A stretch of DNA of 64,000 nt. It comes from Streptomyces sp. TRM49041. GTDB lineage: Bacteria > Actinomycetota > Actinomycetes > Streptomycetales > Streptomycetaceae. Within the stretch, counting starts at the first letter, position 1. Every line of letters starts with the position of its first letter. Location of the stretch: contig NZ_VSRY01000165.1 in assembly GCF_008271805.1 (NCBI RefSeq), positions 140,584-204,583 on the forward strand. The letters are read 5' to 3'. The notes beneath the pieces are model-generated. The model searched no databases. It was given only the letters and a program-made list of their open reading frames with translations, and was not told the DNA's origin. Positions 52,801 to 60,765 of this stretch are shown here, piece by piece. A program made the translations under genes and the position numbers.

Positions 52801-55800
52801 AGTCGTAGGTGCCGTTCGCGTGCCCGTCGGCGACGACGCTGCGGGCGGTGGTGCCGGAGGACTCGTCGAACCGCCAGTAGGCGGACGGGCCGTCGGCGAC
52901 CATGGTGCTGCGGAACTGACCGCCGTTTCCGGCGACGAGTCCCTTTCTGGCGCGGTAGTGGCCGGCCACGGCGGTCGCGTCGAGCGGCTGGTCGTAGATG
53001 GCGACCTCGTCGATCTGGCCGGGGAAGAAGCTCACGTCACCGGGGGTGGAGGGCCAGCCCTGTGCGAATCCGGCGCCGATGTACGTGTACTTGTTCGCCT
53101 GGTGGTTGACTGCGGCGTTGAGGGTGCCCTGCTTGATCCCGTCCAGGTAGAGGGTCTGGACACTGCCGGATGCGGAGATCACGGCGTGGTGCCATTCGCC
53201 GTCGGCGACCGTCACGGCGGACGCCAGCGGCGTCGTTGTCAGGGCCGGCACGGTGTAGAACTTGCCGTGCAGCTTGTTGTCGGACCCCACGTACAGCAGG
53301 GGCGTCCAGCCGCCGGTGGACGTGGTCGCCCCGTCGAGCGGCGCGCCCTGGTCACCCACGAGTACGCCGGGCTCGCTGGTGCGGAACCACAGCTCCACCG
53401 CCAGGTCTGTGCTGCTGTGCAATACCTCCTCGGGGATCTGCGCGTACGCGCCGGATCCGAAGCCCGCCGCCGTGTCGTCCCCGTCGGCGAAGGCACCGGG
53501 GAGCCCCAGGTCCACCCCGCCGTGGTACGAGCCGTCGGTGGCGTCGCCGGTCTGGCTCCCCACCACCGCGCCGCTGCGCTCGTTGAGACGCCAGTAGCCG
53601 GCCGGGGAGGAGGTGTGAACCGCGTTCGCGTAGGCGGCCGAGCCACTGCTGTAGGTCTCGGCGGAGACCTTCCACACTCCACCGTTCTCGTCGGTCGTAC
53701 TGACCAGCCGGGCCGTGACCGGGTCGTACTGCGCGGTGGCGTGCGTCCGCCCGGAGGGCAGCACGACCTTCGTCATCAGGCCGGCGGCGGTGCGGGCCGC
53801 GTAGTGCTCGGCGACCGTTCCCGGATCCAGGGCGTGGTAGTAGACGGCCACGTCGTCGATGGCGCCGTTGAAGAAGTAGGTGTCGGCCGGGACACCCATC
53901 CAGCCCTCGTTGCCCCAGCCGGAGCCGATGTAGGCGTGCTGGCCGTCGCGCGCCTGGATCGTGCCGGTGAGGCTGCCCACCTTCACACCGTCGAGGTAGA
54001 GGGTCTGTGTGGTGGCCGCGCCGGCGAGAACCACGTGGTGCCAGGCGCCGTCGTCGACGGGCTGGGCGGAAACGATCGGCTTCGTGCCGCCGTGCTCCGT
54101 CGTGTAGAACTGGCCGCGCAGCTTTCCGTCGGTGTCGACGTTCAGATACGGGCTGTACTGCGTGGGACGCTGACCGGCCTCGGCATCCTGGAGGGACGCC
54201 AGTACACCCGGCTCGGTCGTCTTGAACCACATCTCGACCGAGACGAACGCGGAGCCCTTCAGGGTGCTGTCCGGCAGCTCGATGACGGAGTCGGTTCCGT
54301 TGAACGTCGCCGAGGTGTCGGTGGTCCCGGCGACGGCGGGAGCCGAACCGAGAACGACATCGCGGTAGAGGGCGTCATTGAGGCCCGTGCGGGACGGGGC
54401 CTCGCTGCGGACGACGGAGCCCTCGGACTCGCCCAGACGCCAGTACGACTGGGGGTTGGAGTCCAGGACGACGGACCGGTACACGGAGCCGTCCTCGTAG
54501 GTGTAGGTCGTGCACTCGGTGGTGGACGACGGCGGGCAGACCTTGGTCAGCCTGTCGCCGGTGTAGGTGTACGTCCACGTCAGGCCGGGCTTGGTGGCGT
54601 CGATGGCGCTCGTCGTTATCGCGGACACGCGGCTGCCGCTCCAGGTGAAGGAGATGCTGCGGCCGGACAGGTCGTCGACGACCTCGACGAGGGGGCCGCT
54701 GTCCGGCGCCGTGCGGCGCAGGGTCTGGCCGCGCCCGGCGCCGTCGACTATCCGGCTGAGGAACCCGGTGGGGCTGAAGTGGTAGGTGGCGCCGGACCGG
54801 TCCCGCAGCACCCAGCCGTCGGTCTGCCGGGTCAGCTCGCTCGTGGAGCCCGTCGGCCCGGCGTACGTGCCGTCCGGGTTCTGCCCGTACCGGGCCTGGG
54901 AGCCGTCGGCAGCCGTGATCAGAACGCTCTGGTTCTGTGTCTCCTCGACAAGTCGCGCGTCCCAGCGCGTGCTCCATCCGGCGCCGAACGCGCCGTCGGT
55001 ACGCGGGTCGAGGGAGTTGTACGTGCGGGTGACCGCCAGTTCGGGGCCGACCGTGGAGAGCGCGGCGTCGGTGGCGGCGGTGGTGAAGTTGCCGGCGCGG
55101 GATCCGAACTCGCGGCCCGTGTCGGAGCCGCCGAGGCTGCTCGTGACGGCGGGCTGCGGAACCTCGGTCGTGAACAGAGCGGGGCCCGGGCGGGCCGAGG
55201 TGGCGGCACCGTCGTAGGCGTAGGCGTACCAGGCGTACGTCTTGCCCCACGTGAGCCATCCGGCGGGCACGGCCCACTGCTGAGCGGGCCCACGCGTGTT
55301 GGTGCGGCAGTTCTTGCGCGTGTCCTTGCCCTCGACCTCACAGACCTCGAACTGGTACTGCAGGGCCTGCGGGTAGCGGTCCTGGTCCGCGCCGGCTGCC
55401 CAGAGGGTCGGCGTGAGAGAGTCGACGACGACGCCGCTGGCCGGCGAGGCCGCCGTGAGGTGCGGTGGGATATTGACGGCGGAGAACTTCACTCCGGGCG
55501 CCGGGATGCCCTGGCTGGTGAACGTGGTGACACCGAAATCGTCCATCGTCCACCGGAGGGTGTACGTGGCAGGTGCGAGTGGTGCGATCTTGCCGTCGAG
55601 GGTGACGCTGCCACCCGGCGGTACGTCGACGGGTAGGGGAGTCCACCGGATCTTTGTGGAGTCGGTGATCTCCTTGTTGTCGGCGTCGTACAGGATGTAG
55701 CGCAGCTTGACGTTGCCGCCCTTGAGCCAGGTCTCCTGCCCCTGGTTGGTGACCGTGACACGCATCGCGCTCTCGGTGGTGGCGTTCACCGGGCTGAGGA

Positions 55801-57484
55801 ACTGACCGAGCGTGTACGTGGCGCCGTACTTGGTCCAGCTGATGTCCAGACTCGGCTTGCCGTTGGGGTAGTCGTCCGAGCCGAACTGCTTCCAGGCGGC
55901 CGAGTCGGAGACGGAGGCCTTGACCGCCAGGCCGTAGTTCTTCTTGCGGCCGTGGGTCCAGTCGTCGATGAGCTGCCGCCCCGCGGAGCCGAGCGGGATG
56001 CTCTCCCAGGCGGGCCCGCATGACCAGGTTGTCGTGCCGGAAGGCCGCCAGCCGTGGGCGAAGCTCTTCGAGGCGAGGGACGCGCCGGTGGCCGGACCGG
56101 GGTACTGGTTGGTGGTGCCCTCGGCCCAGTTGGACGTGATGGGGTGGACCGTGACCGGCCGGGCGTTGCAGGAGTACGACCAGGTGTTGTAGACGGCCAG
56201 GTCGGCGGCGAGCACCCACGCGTTCTTGAGCGTCGTCTCCACTCCGGTGAAGCGCAGGAAGGACGCTGCCTTGTGCCCGCCGCCGTCGTACGTGCCCACC
56301 TTCAGGACCGTGTCGGTCGAGAAGTTGGTGTTGTACGGGTACTGCACGTACGTACCGGAGGTGGCGTTGAACGAGTTCACCGAGGGGTCGACCCGGATGG
56401 GGTAGACCCGCTCGGGATCGGCCAGCCACGCCTCGTCGAGGGACACGGTCAGGACCTGGCGGCCGTCCTCGGTGGTCAGCCCGTAGGTGACCTGGTCGGA
56501 CAGCACACCCTGATTGGCGTTCTCGGCGAGGTTCGAGTCCTCCATCCAGCCACGCGGCATCCGGGCACGCTCGGCTCCGGCGGCGTCCGTGAAGACCACT
56601 CCGCCGTGGGCGTCCAACTGGGCGGTCAGCCCCTCCAGTTCCAGTGGGAAGCGCCACTCGGTCGGGGCGCCCTTGTCCTTCAGGACCAGGACCTCCTTCA
56701 CCGCGGCGTTACCCGCGAGAAGTTCGAGGTCGGCGGACGGGAGCAGGCCGGAGTAGGTGATGGCGCTCCCGCGAGCCTGCCCCTGGACGTGTGCGGCCCC
56801 CTCCACGGAGTAGCCAACCGACATTCCGTCCGCCATGGTGATCCGGGCCAGCGGCGCGGCATCACCGAACTCGCCGAAGGCGATGCTCGCCTGAGTGGAA
56901 GCCGGCTGCCAGATGTCGCCGGTCTCCGTGGTGCTCATGGCGCGGGGGCCCGACGGCCTGACGAGCGTGGTGTCGATCTTCTCCCACACACCCTTGGTGC
57001 GCTCGAAGTTGACAGGCTCGTTGTAGAAGCGGGTGGTGTACGTGCCGTCCGTGTTCAGGAACGTCCGGGCGTGCTCGGCGCGCTGGTCGGGGAGTTCTTT
57101 GCTGGTCTTCTCGTCGAAGCGGCCCACGCGCTCTTCGGCCTTCGGCGCGGGCACCAGCTCGGGCTTGCCCATCGCGGGCGGCTTGGGGGTGCCGGGCAGC
57201 TTGACTTCCGACACGCCCTCCTCCTGGCCGAGCTGGCCAGGAGCGGTCAGCGCACGGTCACGCCCTCCGGACGCACCTGCCTGCGTCTGGCTCGCGTCGG
57301 CCCGATGGCCACGCCCGTCGGCACTGCCCCAGGGCTGCTCCGGCCGGTCGCCCGGGTCGACGGCCGACGGTCCGGCCCAGGCGCCCACCGCGAGAGCCGC
57401 GTGCTCCATTCCGGCGAGCGCGGCCATGACGAAGGCCACGGATGTGACAAGAGAACGCGCGACGCGCACGGACCGGCCCCCCAC
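46862..57484 (-). CDS. WapA/Rhs-type polymorphic toxin with C-terminal non-specific nuclease
   Basis: A 3540-residue secreted protein. A Sec-type signal peptide (about 1-33) and a Pro/Lys-rich linker are followed by a DNRLRE-like domain (about 365-480), and an Rhs-entry segment (about 785-845). Three LamG-like domains follow (about 1000-1230, 1283-1510 and 1523-1750, each with YWR and WHHxV motifs), then YD/Rhs repeats to the core end GYGAGDPVNNTDPTGH near 3118. The 420-residue tip ends in a DNA/RNA non-specific endonuclease of the Endonuclea_NS_2 type: HHRGHLLARSLGGDGRDLRNLVP near 3449. It is presumably processed and delivered on contact. GTG 57484 is used; GTG 57469, behind GGGGGG, is an alternative. 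Confidence 0.9.
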   Translation of the reverse strand: MGGRSVRVARSLVTSVAFVMAALAGMEHAALAVGAWAGPSAVDPGDRPEQPWGSADGRGHRADASQTQAGASGGRDRALTAPGQLGQEEGVSEVKLPGTPKPPAMGKPELVPAPKAEERVGRFDEKTSKELPDQRAEHARTFLNTDGTYTTRFYNEPVNFERTKGVWEKIDTTLVRPSGPRAMSTTETGDIWQPASTQASIAFGEFGDAAPLARITMADGMSVGYSVEGAAHVQGQARGSAITYSGLLPSADLELLAGNAAVKEVLVLKDKGAPTEWRFPLELEGLTAQLDAHGGVVFTDAAGAERARMPRGWMEDSNLAENANQGVLSDQVTYGLTTEDGRQVLTVSLDEAWLADPERVYPIRVDPSVNSFNATSGTYVQYPYNTNFSTDTVLKVGTYDGGGHKAASFLRFTGVETTLKNAWVLAADLAVYNTWSYSCNARPVTVHPITSNWAEGTTNQYPGPATGASLASKSFAHGWRPSGTTTWSCGPAWESIPLGSAGRQLIDDWTHGRKKNYGLAVKASVSDSAAWKQFGSDDYPNGKPSLDISWTKYGATYTLGQFLSPVNATTESAMRVTVTNQGQETWLKGGNVKLRYILYDADNKEITDSTKIRWTPLPVDVPPGGSVTLDGKIAPLAPATYTLRWTMDDFGVTTFTSQGIPAPGVKFSAVNIPPHLTAASPASGVVVDSLTPTLWAAGADQDRYPQALQYQFEVCEVEGKDTRKNCRTNTRGPAQQWAVPAGWLTWGKTYAWYAYAYDGAATSARPGPALFTTEVPQPAVTSSLGGSDTGREFGSRAGNFTTAATDAALSTVGPELAVTRTYNSLDPRTDGAFGAGWSTRWDARLVEETQNQSVLITAADGSQARYGQNPDGTYAGPTGSTSELTRQTDGWVLRDRSGATYHFSPTGFLSRIVDGAGRGQTLRRTAPDSGPLVEVVDDLSGRSISFTWSGSRVSAITTSAIDATKPGLTWTYTYTGDRLTKVCPPSSTTECTTYTYEDGSVYRSVVLDSNPQSYWRLGESEGSVVRSEAPSRTGLNDALYRDVVLGSAPAVAGTTDTSATFNGTDSVIELPDSTLKGSAFVSVEMWFKTTEPGVLASLQDAEAGQRPTQYSPYLNVDTDGKLRGQFYTTEHGGTKPIVSAQPVDDGAWHHVVLAGAATTQTLYLDGVKVGSLTGTIQARDGQHAYIGSGWGNEGWMGVPADTYFFNGAIDDVAVYYHALDPGTVAEHYAARTAAGLMTKVVLPSGRTHATAQYDPVTARLVSTTDENGGVWKVSAETYSSGSAAYANAVHTSSPAGYWRLNERSGAVVGSQTGDATDGSYHGGVDLGLPGAFADGDDTAAGFGSGAYAQIPEEVLHSSTDLAVELWFRTSEPGVLVGDQGAPLDGATTSTGGWTPLLYVGSDNKLHGKFYTVPALTTTPLASAVTVADGEWHHAVISASGSVQTLYLDGIKQGTLNAAVNHQANKYTYIGAGFAQGWPSTPGDVSFFPGQIDEVAIYDQPLDATAVAGHYRARKGLVAGNGGQFRSTMVADGPSAYWRFDESSGTTARSVVADGHANGTYDSVTLGAAGIFGRGDNPSVYMGGSGSVHVPEEPVAGRTSLAMELWFRTKKANGVLLAFQNTPIGQKPTNWRPLLTIDSAGKLRGRFVMSDSAPAPLTSAVSVTDGQWHHVVLTGSGTTHGLYLDGSPIGSLSGTLIDQSLPYAYWGAGYASPGWMGVTEGTYHYSGDLDEAAFYDHALSARQVAAHYSAHARSSASALASTVAVTDPAGHTTSTTYDALRGKRLLRVTDAEGGTTSYSYDSGGFLHTIADPNGHLVITGHDAAGNPVTRTTCRDADSCWTSFATYHRNTDDPLDPRNGKVLTESDARSTSSGDARYRTTHTYNSLGLRTSTKIADGRTATITYTDGTEAAVGGGTAPAGLVETEETPSGATTAYAYFPNGDLARVTTPSGLVTAFSYDGLGRKLSETQISDTFPEGVTTTFAYNAQSKVVTETGAGVKNELTGTTHTAKISRTFDPDGALLSETVEDTTGGDTARTATYRYNTFGLQDQITDAEGHSATFTYDGLGRIVAETDALGTTYARTYTPRGLHAETILKGWTGDPSGETRDLVLESHAYDPAGRLASSTDAMGATTAYTYFDDGLLATTTARQVTGSDGSRRDIVLSANTYDGAGNLVRQVTGGGTTTVTHNVDATGRTTRSVLDPEGLARTTTVAYDPDDRVTESTATIDGTGRVLTATTEYDAAGNPVRGTVTDGAGTPRSTVATFDQRGMLLSETSARGTEAGADAAAHTTTYRYDALGRLVETKAPPVTAEENGATAQTVRPIVLTGYNTFGEATATRDPRGAVTRAQYDKMGRTAAVTLPAYTPPGAAEPLTAVMRTTYDALGRTATVTDPLNRTTRYGYDQLGHLVQRTDPVAGGAPDLQEPSPFTTENTDLDGAGVTRYTWTPTGLQLSATDPTGARTETTYDELGRMLTSTTVERYPALRNLTTRYTWDDGDRQTASTSPAGRTSTAAYNPAGEPLTVTDPAGGVTRFGYDGLGRRTSVVDATGRKSTVEYNALGLATTATDYGTSTTPLRSTALEYDADGNLTATVTATGARTAYTADALGRTTRMVEPVKDGESVTTTFGYDAAGNRTRLTDGRGNTTVYTFNAWGLPESTIEPSTAAHPAAADRTWTTVYDAAGQSLADLLPGGVKRERTYDGLGRLIRETGTGAEATTVDRVLAYDLADRMTAAGTHLTTQNAYTYNDRGQLLTTSGPAGTSSYTYDDDGNMTARTDSAGTTTYGYDLAGRLNRTDDPVTGAQTWTSYDAAGRLTAEEHRRLSSDGLSWAVEAKRGYTYDALGRLTDDRTTTGDGTTTLTRLGYGYDADDRLVRKETEGTAGAGVQTYAYDLAGRLASATNGTVTTPYAWDAAGNRTLAGTATAQYDERNRLLADGTSTYAYTPRGTLASVRTTGQPERPLTFDAFERKVGDGQATYAYDSLDRMLSRGETTFVYDGGSNNLVSDGTTEYTRTPNGTLLAAATGTTKQRLLTDQHTDVVAALTADGSAVAGSTSYDPFGKPQATSGTTPSLGYQSGYTDPDNGDVNMAARWYQPGTGGFASRDTWLLDPTPSSHANRYGYGAGDPVNNTDPTGHKVCVLGVCTPSYIDAGIRQLEQYANSAGSSIKSGGGSALRWGSRLTGIFGLAIGVIADAKPVGYSDTCTARYGVDCLQRAKMREYQPSKGCYGSSHCYPGQTSGTYTPTKTTGAVGGSTGTSTSVASKSGVGRRGVCRYACTIRPPAPPIDQNPNNGPNPVPAPDRPKPDWGIQPGGWKPGDGWQLIVGVLEMAALTENGAYTPDEEIAADYSMSRLVTPETDGEHEPESGTPVRRQDCRKGNTAVHYMPLDNLGRAQGVVACLNKGDYNYVHSEKVDGHLGVESGWALNSNETMIVGTPTEYPTNWEHVPPGYRGRKENHHRGHLLARSLGGDGRDLRNLVPLYANVNSVTMKAYEIALEKRTQTGETIYYQVTAHYEGNRPMPDYLNLQWVGDVGGSGSVRIDNVP

Positions 57485-57714
57485 GGGTGGTGATCAAGAG
57501 GGCACACTTTTAGGCCGCTCATCGCGCCATTCACAAGATCTTTACTCTTTATGTGAAATTGATCATGCGTCAAATCAGGTGAAAGGGTGCGGCTGATGTG
57601 TGGACGCCGCGACGGAGCTGCGGCAGGCGTGACCCGGTGGTCAGAGGGGTCGTTGGGGAAACGTACTTCCCGGAAGTGCGCTTCCTCGATGGTCAACCAC
57701 GGAGGTGTGGCCCC
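57485..57714. other. AT-rich divergent region between toxin and ATPase genes
   Basis: About 230 bases. 57505-57580 is markedly AT-rich (for example TTTACTCTTTATGTGAAATTG) against the general composition and probably contains the promoters of both genes. I see no consensus pair I would commit to. Confidence 0.45.
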
Positions 57715-59199
57715 ATGGCCGGACAGCGTCGAAATCTCCCGAAGCCATCCGACATGTTCGATCGGGACTGGGAATGGAGTGAGCTCTCCGCCTTCGTCCA
57801 GGATCCCGGCCCAGAGGCGACGATGGCGGTGGTCTCGGGGCGACGGCGACAGGGCAAGTCCTTTCTCCTCGACTCAATCGCCCGGGCGGCGGGAGGGTTC
57901 TACTTCTGTGCGTACGAGGCCACGGAAGCGGAGTCGCTGCGGCGGTTCGGCGAGGAACTGGCCCTTTACACGGGTGCCGCCGCGCCCCTGCGCTTCGACC
58001 GCTGGGAGCAGGGTGTCGACGCCCTGCTCGCGCTGGGCCGGGATCGCCCCGTGCCTGTCGTACTCGATGAGTTCCCCTACCTCACTCGGGCCACCCCGGC
58101 TCTTCCGTCCATCCTTCAAGTCGCATATGGTCCCCGGCGGCCCGAGCGGCTGGAATCCCGTACCCGGCTGCTGCTGTGCGGCAGCTCGCTCGCTTTCATG
58201 GGAGGACTCCTCAGCGGTACGTCCCCCCTACGTGGTCGCGCGAGCCTGGAACTGGTGGTCCAGCCACTCGACTTCCGGCAGTCCGCGGCGTTCTGGGGTA
58301 TCGAGGAACAGCGCCTCGCCGTCCTCGTGCACAGCGTGGTGGGCGGCACGCCCGCGTACCGGCGGGAGTTCGTGCGCGACGACGTCCCAGCCGGTCTCCG
58401 GGACTTCGACGACTGGGTGTGCCGGACCGTCCTGTCGCCGCGCTGCCCGCTGTACCGCGAGGCGCGCTATCTCCTGGCCGACGAGGCAGATCTGCGGGAC
58501 CGCGCCTTGTACCACTCCGTACTGGCGGCGCTGGCCTCGGGCAACGCGACGGCCGGTGGAATCGCCGGCTGTCTCGAGCGCCCCACCAGCGACATCACGC
58601 ACCCGCTCACGGTCCTTCAGGACTGCGGCCTCGTACGCCGGGAAACCGACGCCTTCCGCAGGAACCGCAGCACCTACCGTGTGGCCGAGCCGCTCATCGC
58701 CTTCGACCATGCCGTCTCCCGGCCCAGGCTGCCCCTGCTGGACCGCGGGATGGCGGATCAGGTGTGGGACGGGAGCCGCGCCCGGTTTCTGTCGGCCGTG
58801 GTGGGTCCCCACTTCGAGCAGCTGTGCCGAGACTGGGTGTGCCACTTCGCCGGCCCGGAGACCTTCGGCGGAATGCCGATCGACGTCTCGTACGGGACGG
58901 TGGCGGATCCCGCGGCCCGCACGAGCATCGAGGTCGATGTGGTGGTGCGGGGCGCCATGGGGCAGGACGTCGGCGTGCTGCTGTCGGTGGGGGAGGCCAA
59001 GTGGGATCAGACCATGGGTGTGGGACACCTGGAACGACTGCGGCACGCGCTCGCCCTGCTGCGGGCCAAGGGAATCGACACATCCCATGCCCGGCCCGCC
59101 TGCTACAGCGGAGCCGGGTTCACCGAGGAGCTGCGGGCCGCGGAAGGCCGGGGAGAGGTGATCCTCGTGGACTTGAGAAGGCTGTACGAGGGGGAATGA
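57715..59199 (+). CDS. ATP-binding protein with AAA ATPase_2 and DUF234 domains
   Basis: A 494-residue protein. The P-loop is VSGRRRQGKSFLL (about 41-52), Walker B is VPVVLDEFPYL (about 112-122), and LLLCGSSLAFM matches sensor 1 of archaeal-type ATPase_2 proteins. A winged-helix part (SDITHPLTVLQDCGLVRRE) leads into a DUF234 region whose EVDVVV...GEAKW resembles the core of restriction-like nucleases. The family is widespread in mobile and defence-associated contexts but has no settled function. The ATG at 57715 follows GGAGG by nine bases. It is divergent from the toxin gene. Confidence 0.85.
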   Translation: MAGQRRNLPKPSDMFDRDWEWSELSAFVQDPGPEATMAVVSGRRRQGKSFLLDSIARAAGGFYFCAYEATEAESLRRFGEELALYTGAAAPLRFDRWEQGVDALLALGRDRPVPVVLDEFPYLTRATPALPSILQVAYGPRRPERLESRTRLLLCGSSLAFMGGLLSGTSPLRGRASLELVVQPLDFRQSAAFWGIEEQRLAVLVHSVVGGTPAYRREFVRDDVPAGLRDFDDWVCRTVLSPRCPLYREARYLLADEADLRDRALYHSVLAALASGNATAGGIAGCLERPTSDITHPLTVLQDCGLVRRETDAFRRNRSTYRVAEPLIAFDHAVSRPRLPLLDRGMADQVWDGSRARFLSAVVGPHFEQLCRDWVCHFAGPETFGGMPIDVSYGTVADPAARTSIEVDVVVRGAMGQDVGVLLSVGEAKWDQTMGVGHLERLRHALALLRAKGIDTSHARPACYSGAGFTEELRAAEGRGEVILVDLRRLYEGE

Positions 59200-59218
59200 G
59201 AGGCTCGGACAAGTCCCG

Positions 59219-60379
59219 TCACGATCGTGTGCCGGACCGCGCGGGGGCATGGCGCCCCGAGCCGGAGGGTTGCGGGCCCGTGCCGCGCAGCAGGCGTTCC
59301 AGGGGGTGTTCGATCCAGTGGTACGCCGCTGCCGACAGGGCCAGGCTGGCCGCGATCACCAGCAGCCACACCTGGGCTGTGTCCAGGAGGCCGACGGGTC
59401 GGCCGTACACACCCACACATACCCGGATGACGATCTCGTGGACGAGGTACCAGGCGAACGACCAGTGCCCGAGGCGGATGGACCAGCGGTCGGCGAGGCC
59501 CGTCCGGCGGCCCTGGAGGTCGGCGTGCGCGGCGGCGGCCACGAGCAGGGCGAAGAACGGAGTGGAGAGCAGCTGCGACGCCTGGTACGGGCTGTACCAG
59601 AGGGAGTCGGGTGCCGCGTGCGACCACGGGATCAGGGCAAGGTGCCACGCCACGACGAGCGCCACCGCCGGGCCCAGCGAGACGGGCGGGCGCCAGCCGC
59701 GGGCCACCGCGAGTCCGGCCGCCACGCCCAGCAGGAACTGGAGGGTGCGCGTCACGGGAAGGTAGCCGAGGGCCCAGGCGCGGACCGCCGGGTCGGTGAT
59801 GACCGCTCCGGCGAGCCACACGAGCACCACGCCCACGCATGCCACGGCCGCGACGCGGCGGCGGCCGCGTGCCGAGCGCATCGCCGGGAGGGCCAGGAGC
59901 AGCGGGAAGAGCAGGTAGAACCACGCCTCGTCGCTGAGGGACCAGGCGGCGGGGTTGCCGCCCCGCAGTATGACGGGATCGGGTGTCCAGGCGTTCACCA
60001 GGAGCAGGGTCGCCGCGACCGCCTTGACGGTCACCTCCTTGCCCAGTGCGAGGTACGCCGCCACGGACAGCGCCGTCGTCGCGGCGAGCAGCGGCCAGAT
60101 CCGCGCGAACCGCCGCCACAGAAAGACCTTGGCCGGCACACGCCGACCGTCGTACGTCCACGCCAGGACGAAGCCGGACAGGACGAAGAAGAACGTCACG
60201 CCGCTGCGGCCGTACCAGGTGGCGTCACTGACCCAGGGGATCTGCCCGACCTGCCGGGACAGGTGGTACAGGACGACCACCAGCGCGGCCCAGAAACGCA
60301 GCCCGGTCAGTGAGGGCAGGCGGTCTCTTCCGGACAGGTCGGCGGCCGGTCGTCGACCCGGGCGGGAGGTGCGTCGCAT
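59219..60379 (-). CDS. Acyltransferase 3 family membrane protein
   Basis: A 386-residue integral membrane acyltransferase with about ten helices. Family marks are LPSLTGLRFWAALVVVLYHLSR at the start (catalytic-type His in YHL), SGVTFFFVLSGFVLAWTY, and RRFARIWPLLA. Such proteins transfer acetyl or other acyl groups to sugars or antibiotics outside the cytoplasmic membrane. The start is ATG 60379; the frame stays open upstream only because of tandem repeats in a decayed yceI gene. It converges with the ATPase gene 19 bases away. Confidence 0.85.
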   Translation of the reverse strand: MRRTSRPGRRPAADLSGRDRLPSLTGLRFWAALVVVLYHLSRQVGQIPWVSDATWYGRSGVTFFFVLSGFVLAWTYDGRRVPAKVFLWRRFARIWPLLAATTALSVAAYLALGKEVTVKAVAATLLLVNAWTPDPVILRGGNPAAWSLSDEAWFYLLFPLLLALPAMRSARGRRRVAAVACVGVVLVWLAGAVITDPAVRAWALGYLPVTRTLQFLLGVAAGLAVARGWRPPVSLGPAVALVVAWHLALIPWSHAAPDSLWYSPYQASQLLSTPFFALLVAAAAHADLQGRRTGLADRWSIRLGHWSFAWYLVHEIVIRVCVGVYGRPVGLLDTAQVWLLVIAASLALSAAAYHWIEHPLERLLRGTGPQPSGSGRHAPARSGTRS

Positions 60380-60429
60380 GGCGCGATTATCGGTGCCGGC
60401 CTCTGGCGGTCCGCCCGCGGGGGTCGTGC

Positions 60430-60515
60430 GGTCCGTGCGGGGCCTGCGGGGTGTGCGGGGCCTGCGGGGCGTGCGGGGCCTGCAGGGCCTGCGGGGCGTG
60501 CGGGGCTTGCGGAAC
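60430..60515. repeat. 9-bp tandem repeats upstream of the acyltransferase gene
   Basis: Alternating CCTGCGGGG and CGTGCGGGG units repeat about nine times, in the place where the end of the decayed yceI gene would be. Confidence 0.85.
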
Positions 60516-60551
60516 GCCGAGCGTCCGCCCCGGGCTGCGGGGAGCCGGCAG

Positions 60552-60765
60552 GGCGGCCGGGTCACGTCCTTGATGGTGAGATCGCCGGTGATCCGGTAGC
60601 CGTCGCCGCCCAGCGCCTCGGCGGTGGTCGAGCGGAAGGTCATCGAAGGTCATCGAAGGTCATCAGCGGGAACTGCTCGGTGTCGAAGAAGCCGAAGAAG
60701 CCGAAGAAGCCGAAGAAGTCGGCGCCGCGCAGGTGTCCGTCACGGCCGCCGTCGCCGGTGTCGAC
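60552..60765 (-). pseudogene. YceI family remnant interrupted by tandem repeats
   Basis: On the reverse strand DTGDGGRDGHLRGADFF, then DTEQFPLMTF, then RSTTAEALGGDGYRITGDLTIKDVTRP spell the middle of a YceI-like lipid-binding protein. The text is broken by added GFF units (9-bp repeats, 60692-60727) and by a triplicated 10-mer (60640-60665) that shifts frame. Both ends of the gene are missing. Confidence 0.7.
60640..60727. repeat. Two short tandem repeat tracts in the yceI remnant
   Basis: GAAGGTCATC is present about three times at 60636-60664, and GCCGAAGAA about four times at 60692-60727. Confidence 0.8.

Noticed and set aside
50267..55636. A forward-strand open frame of nearly 1800 codons antisense to the Rhs toxin gene
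   Set aside because: It is a shadow of the repeated, high-GC toxin gene. Its translation is low-complexity Arg/Gly/Val-rich with no domain, and the opposite strand has clear homology throughout.
60380..60643. Upstream extension of the acyltransferase 3 protein
   Set aside because: The added residues are 9-bp repeat translation plus YceI fragments, and the family N-terminus begins after ATG 60379.
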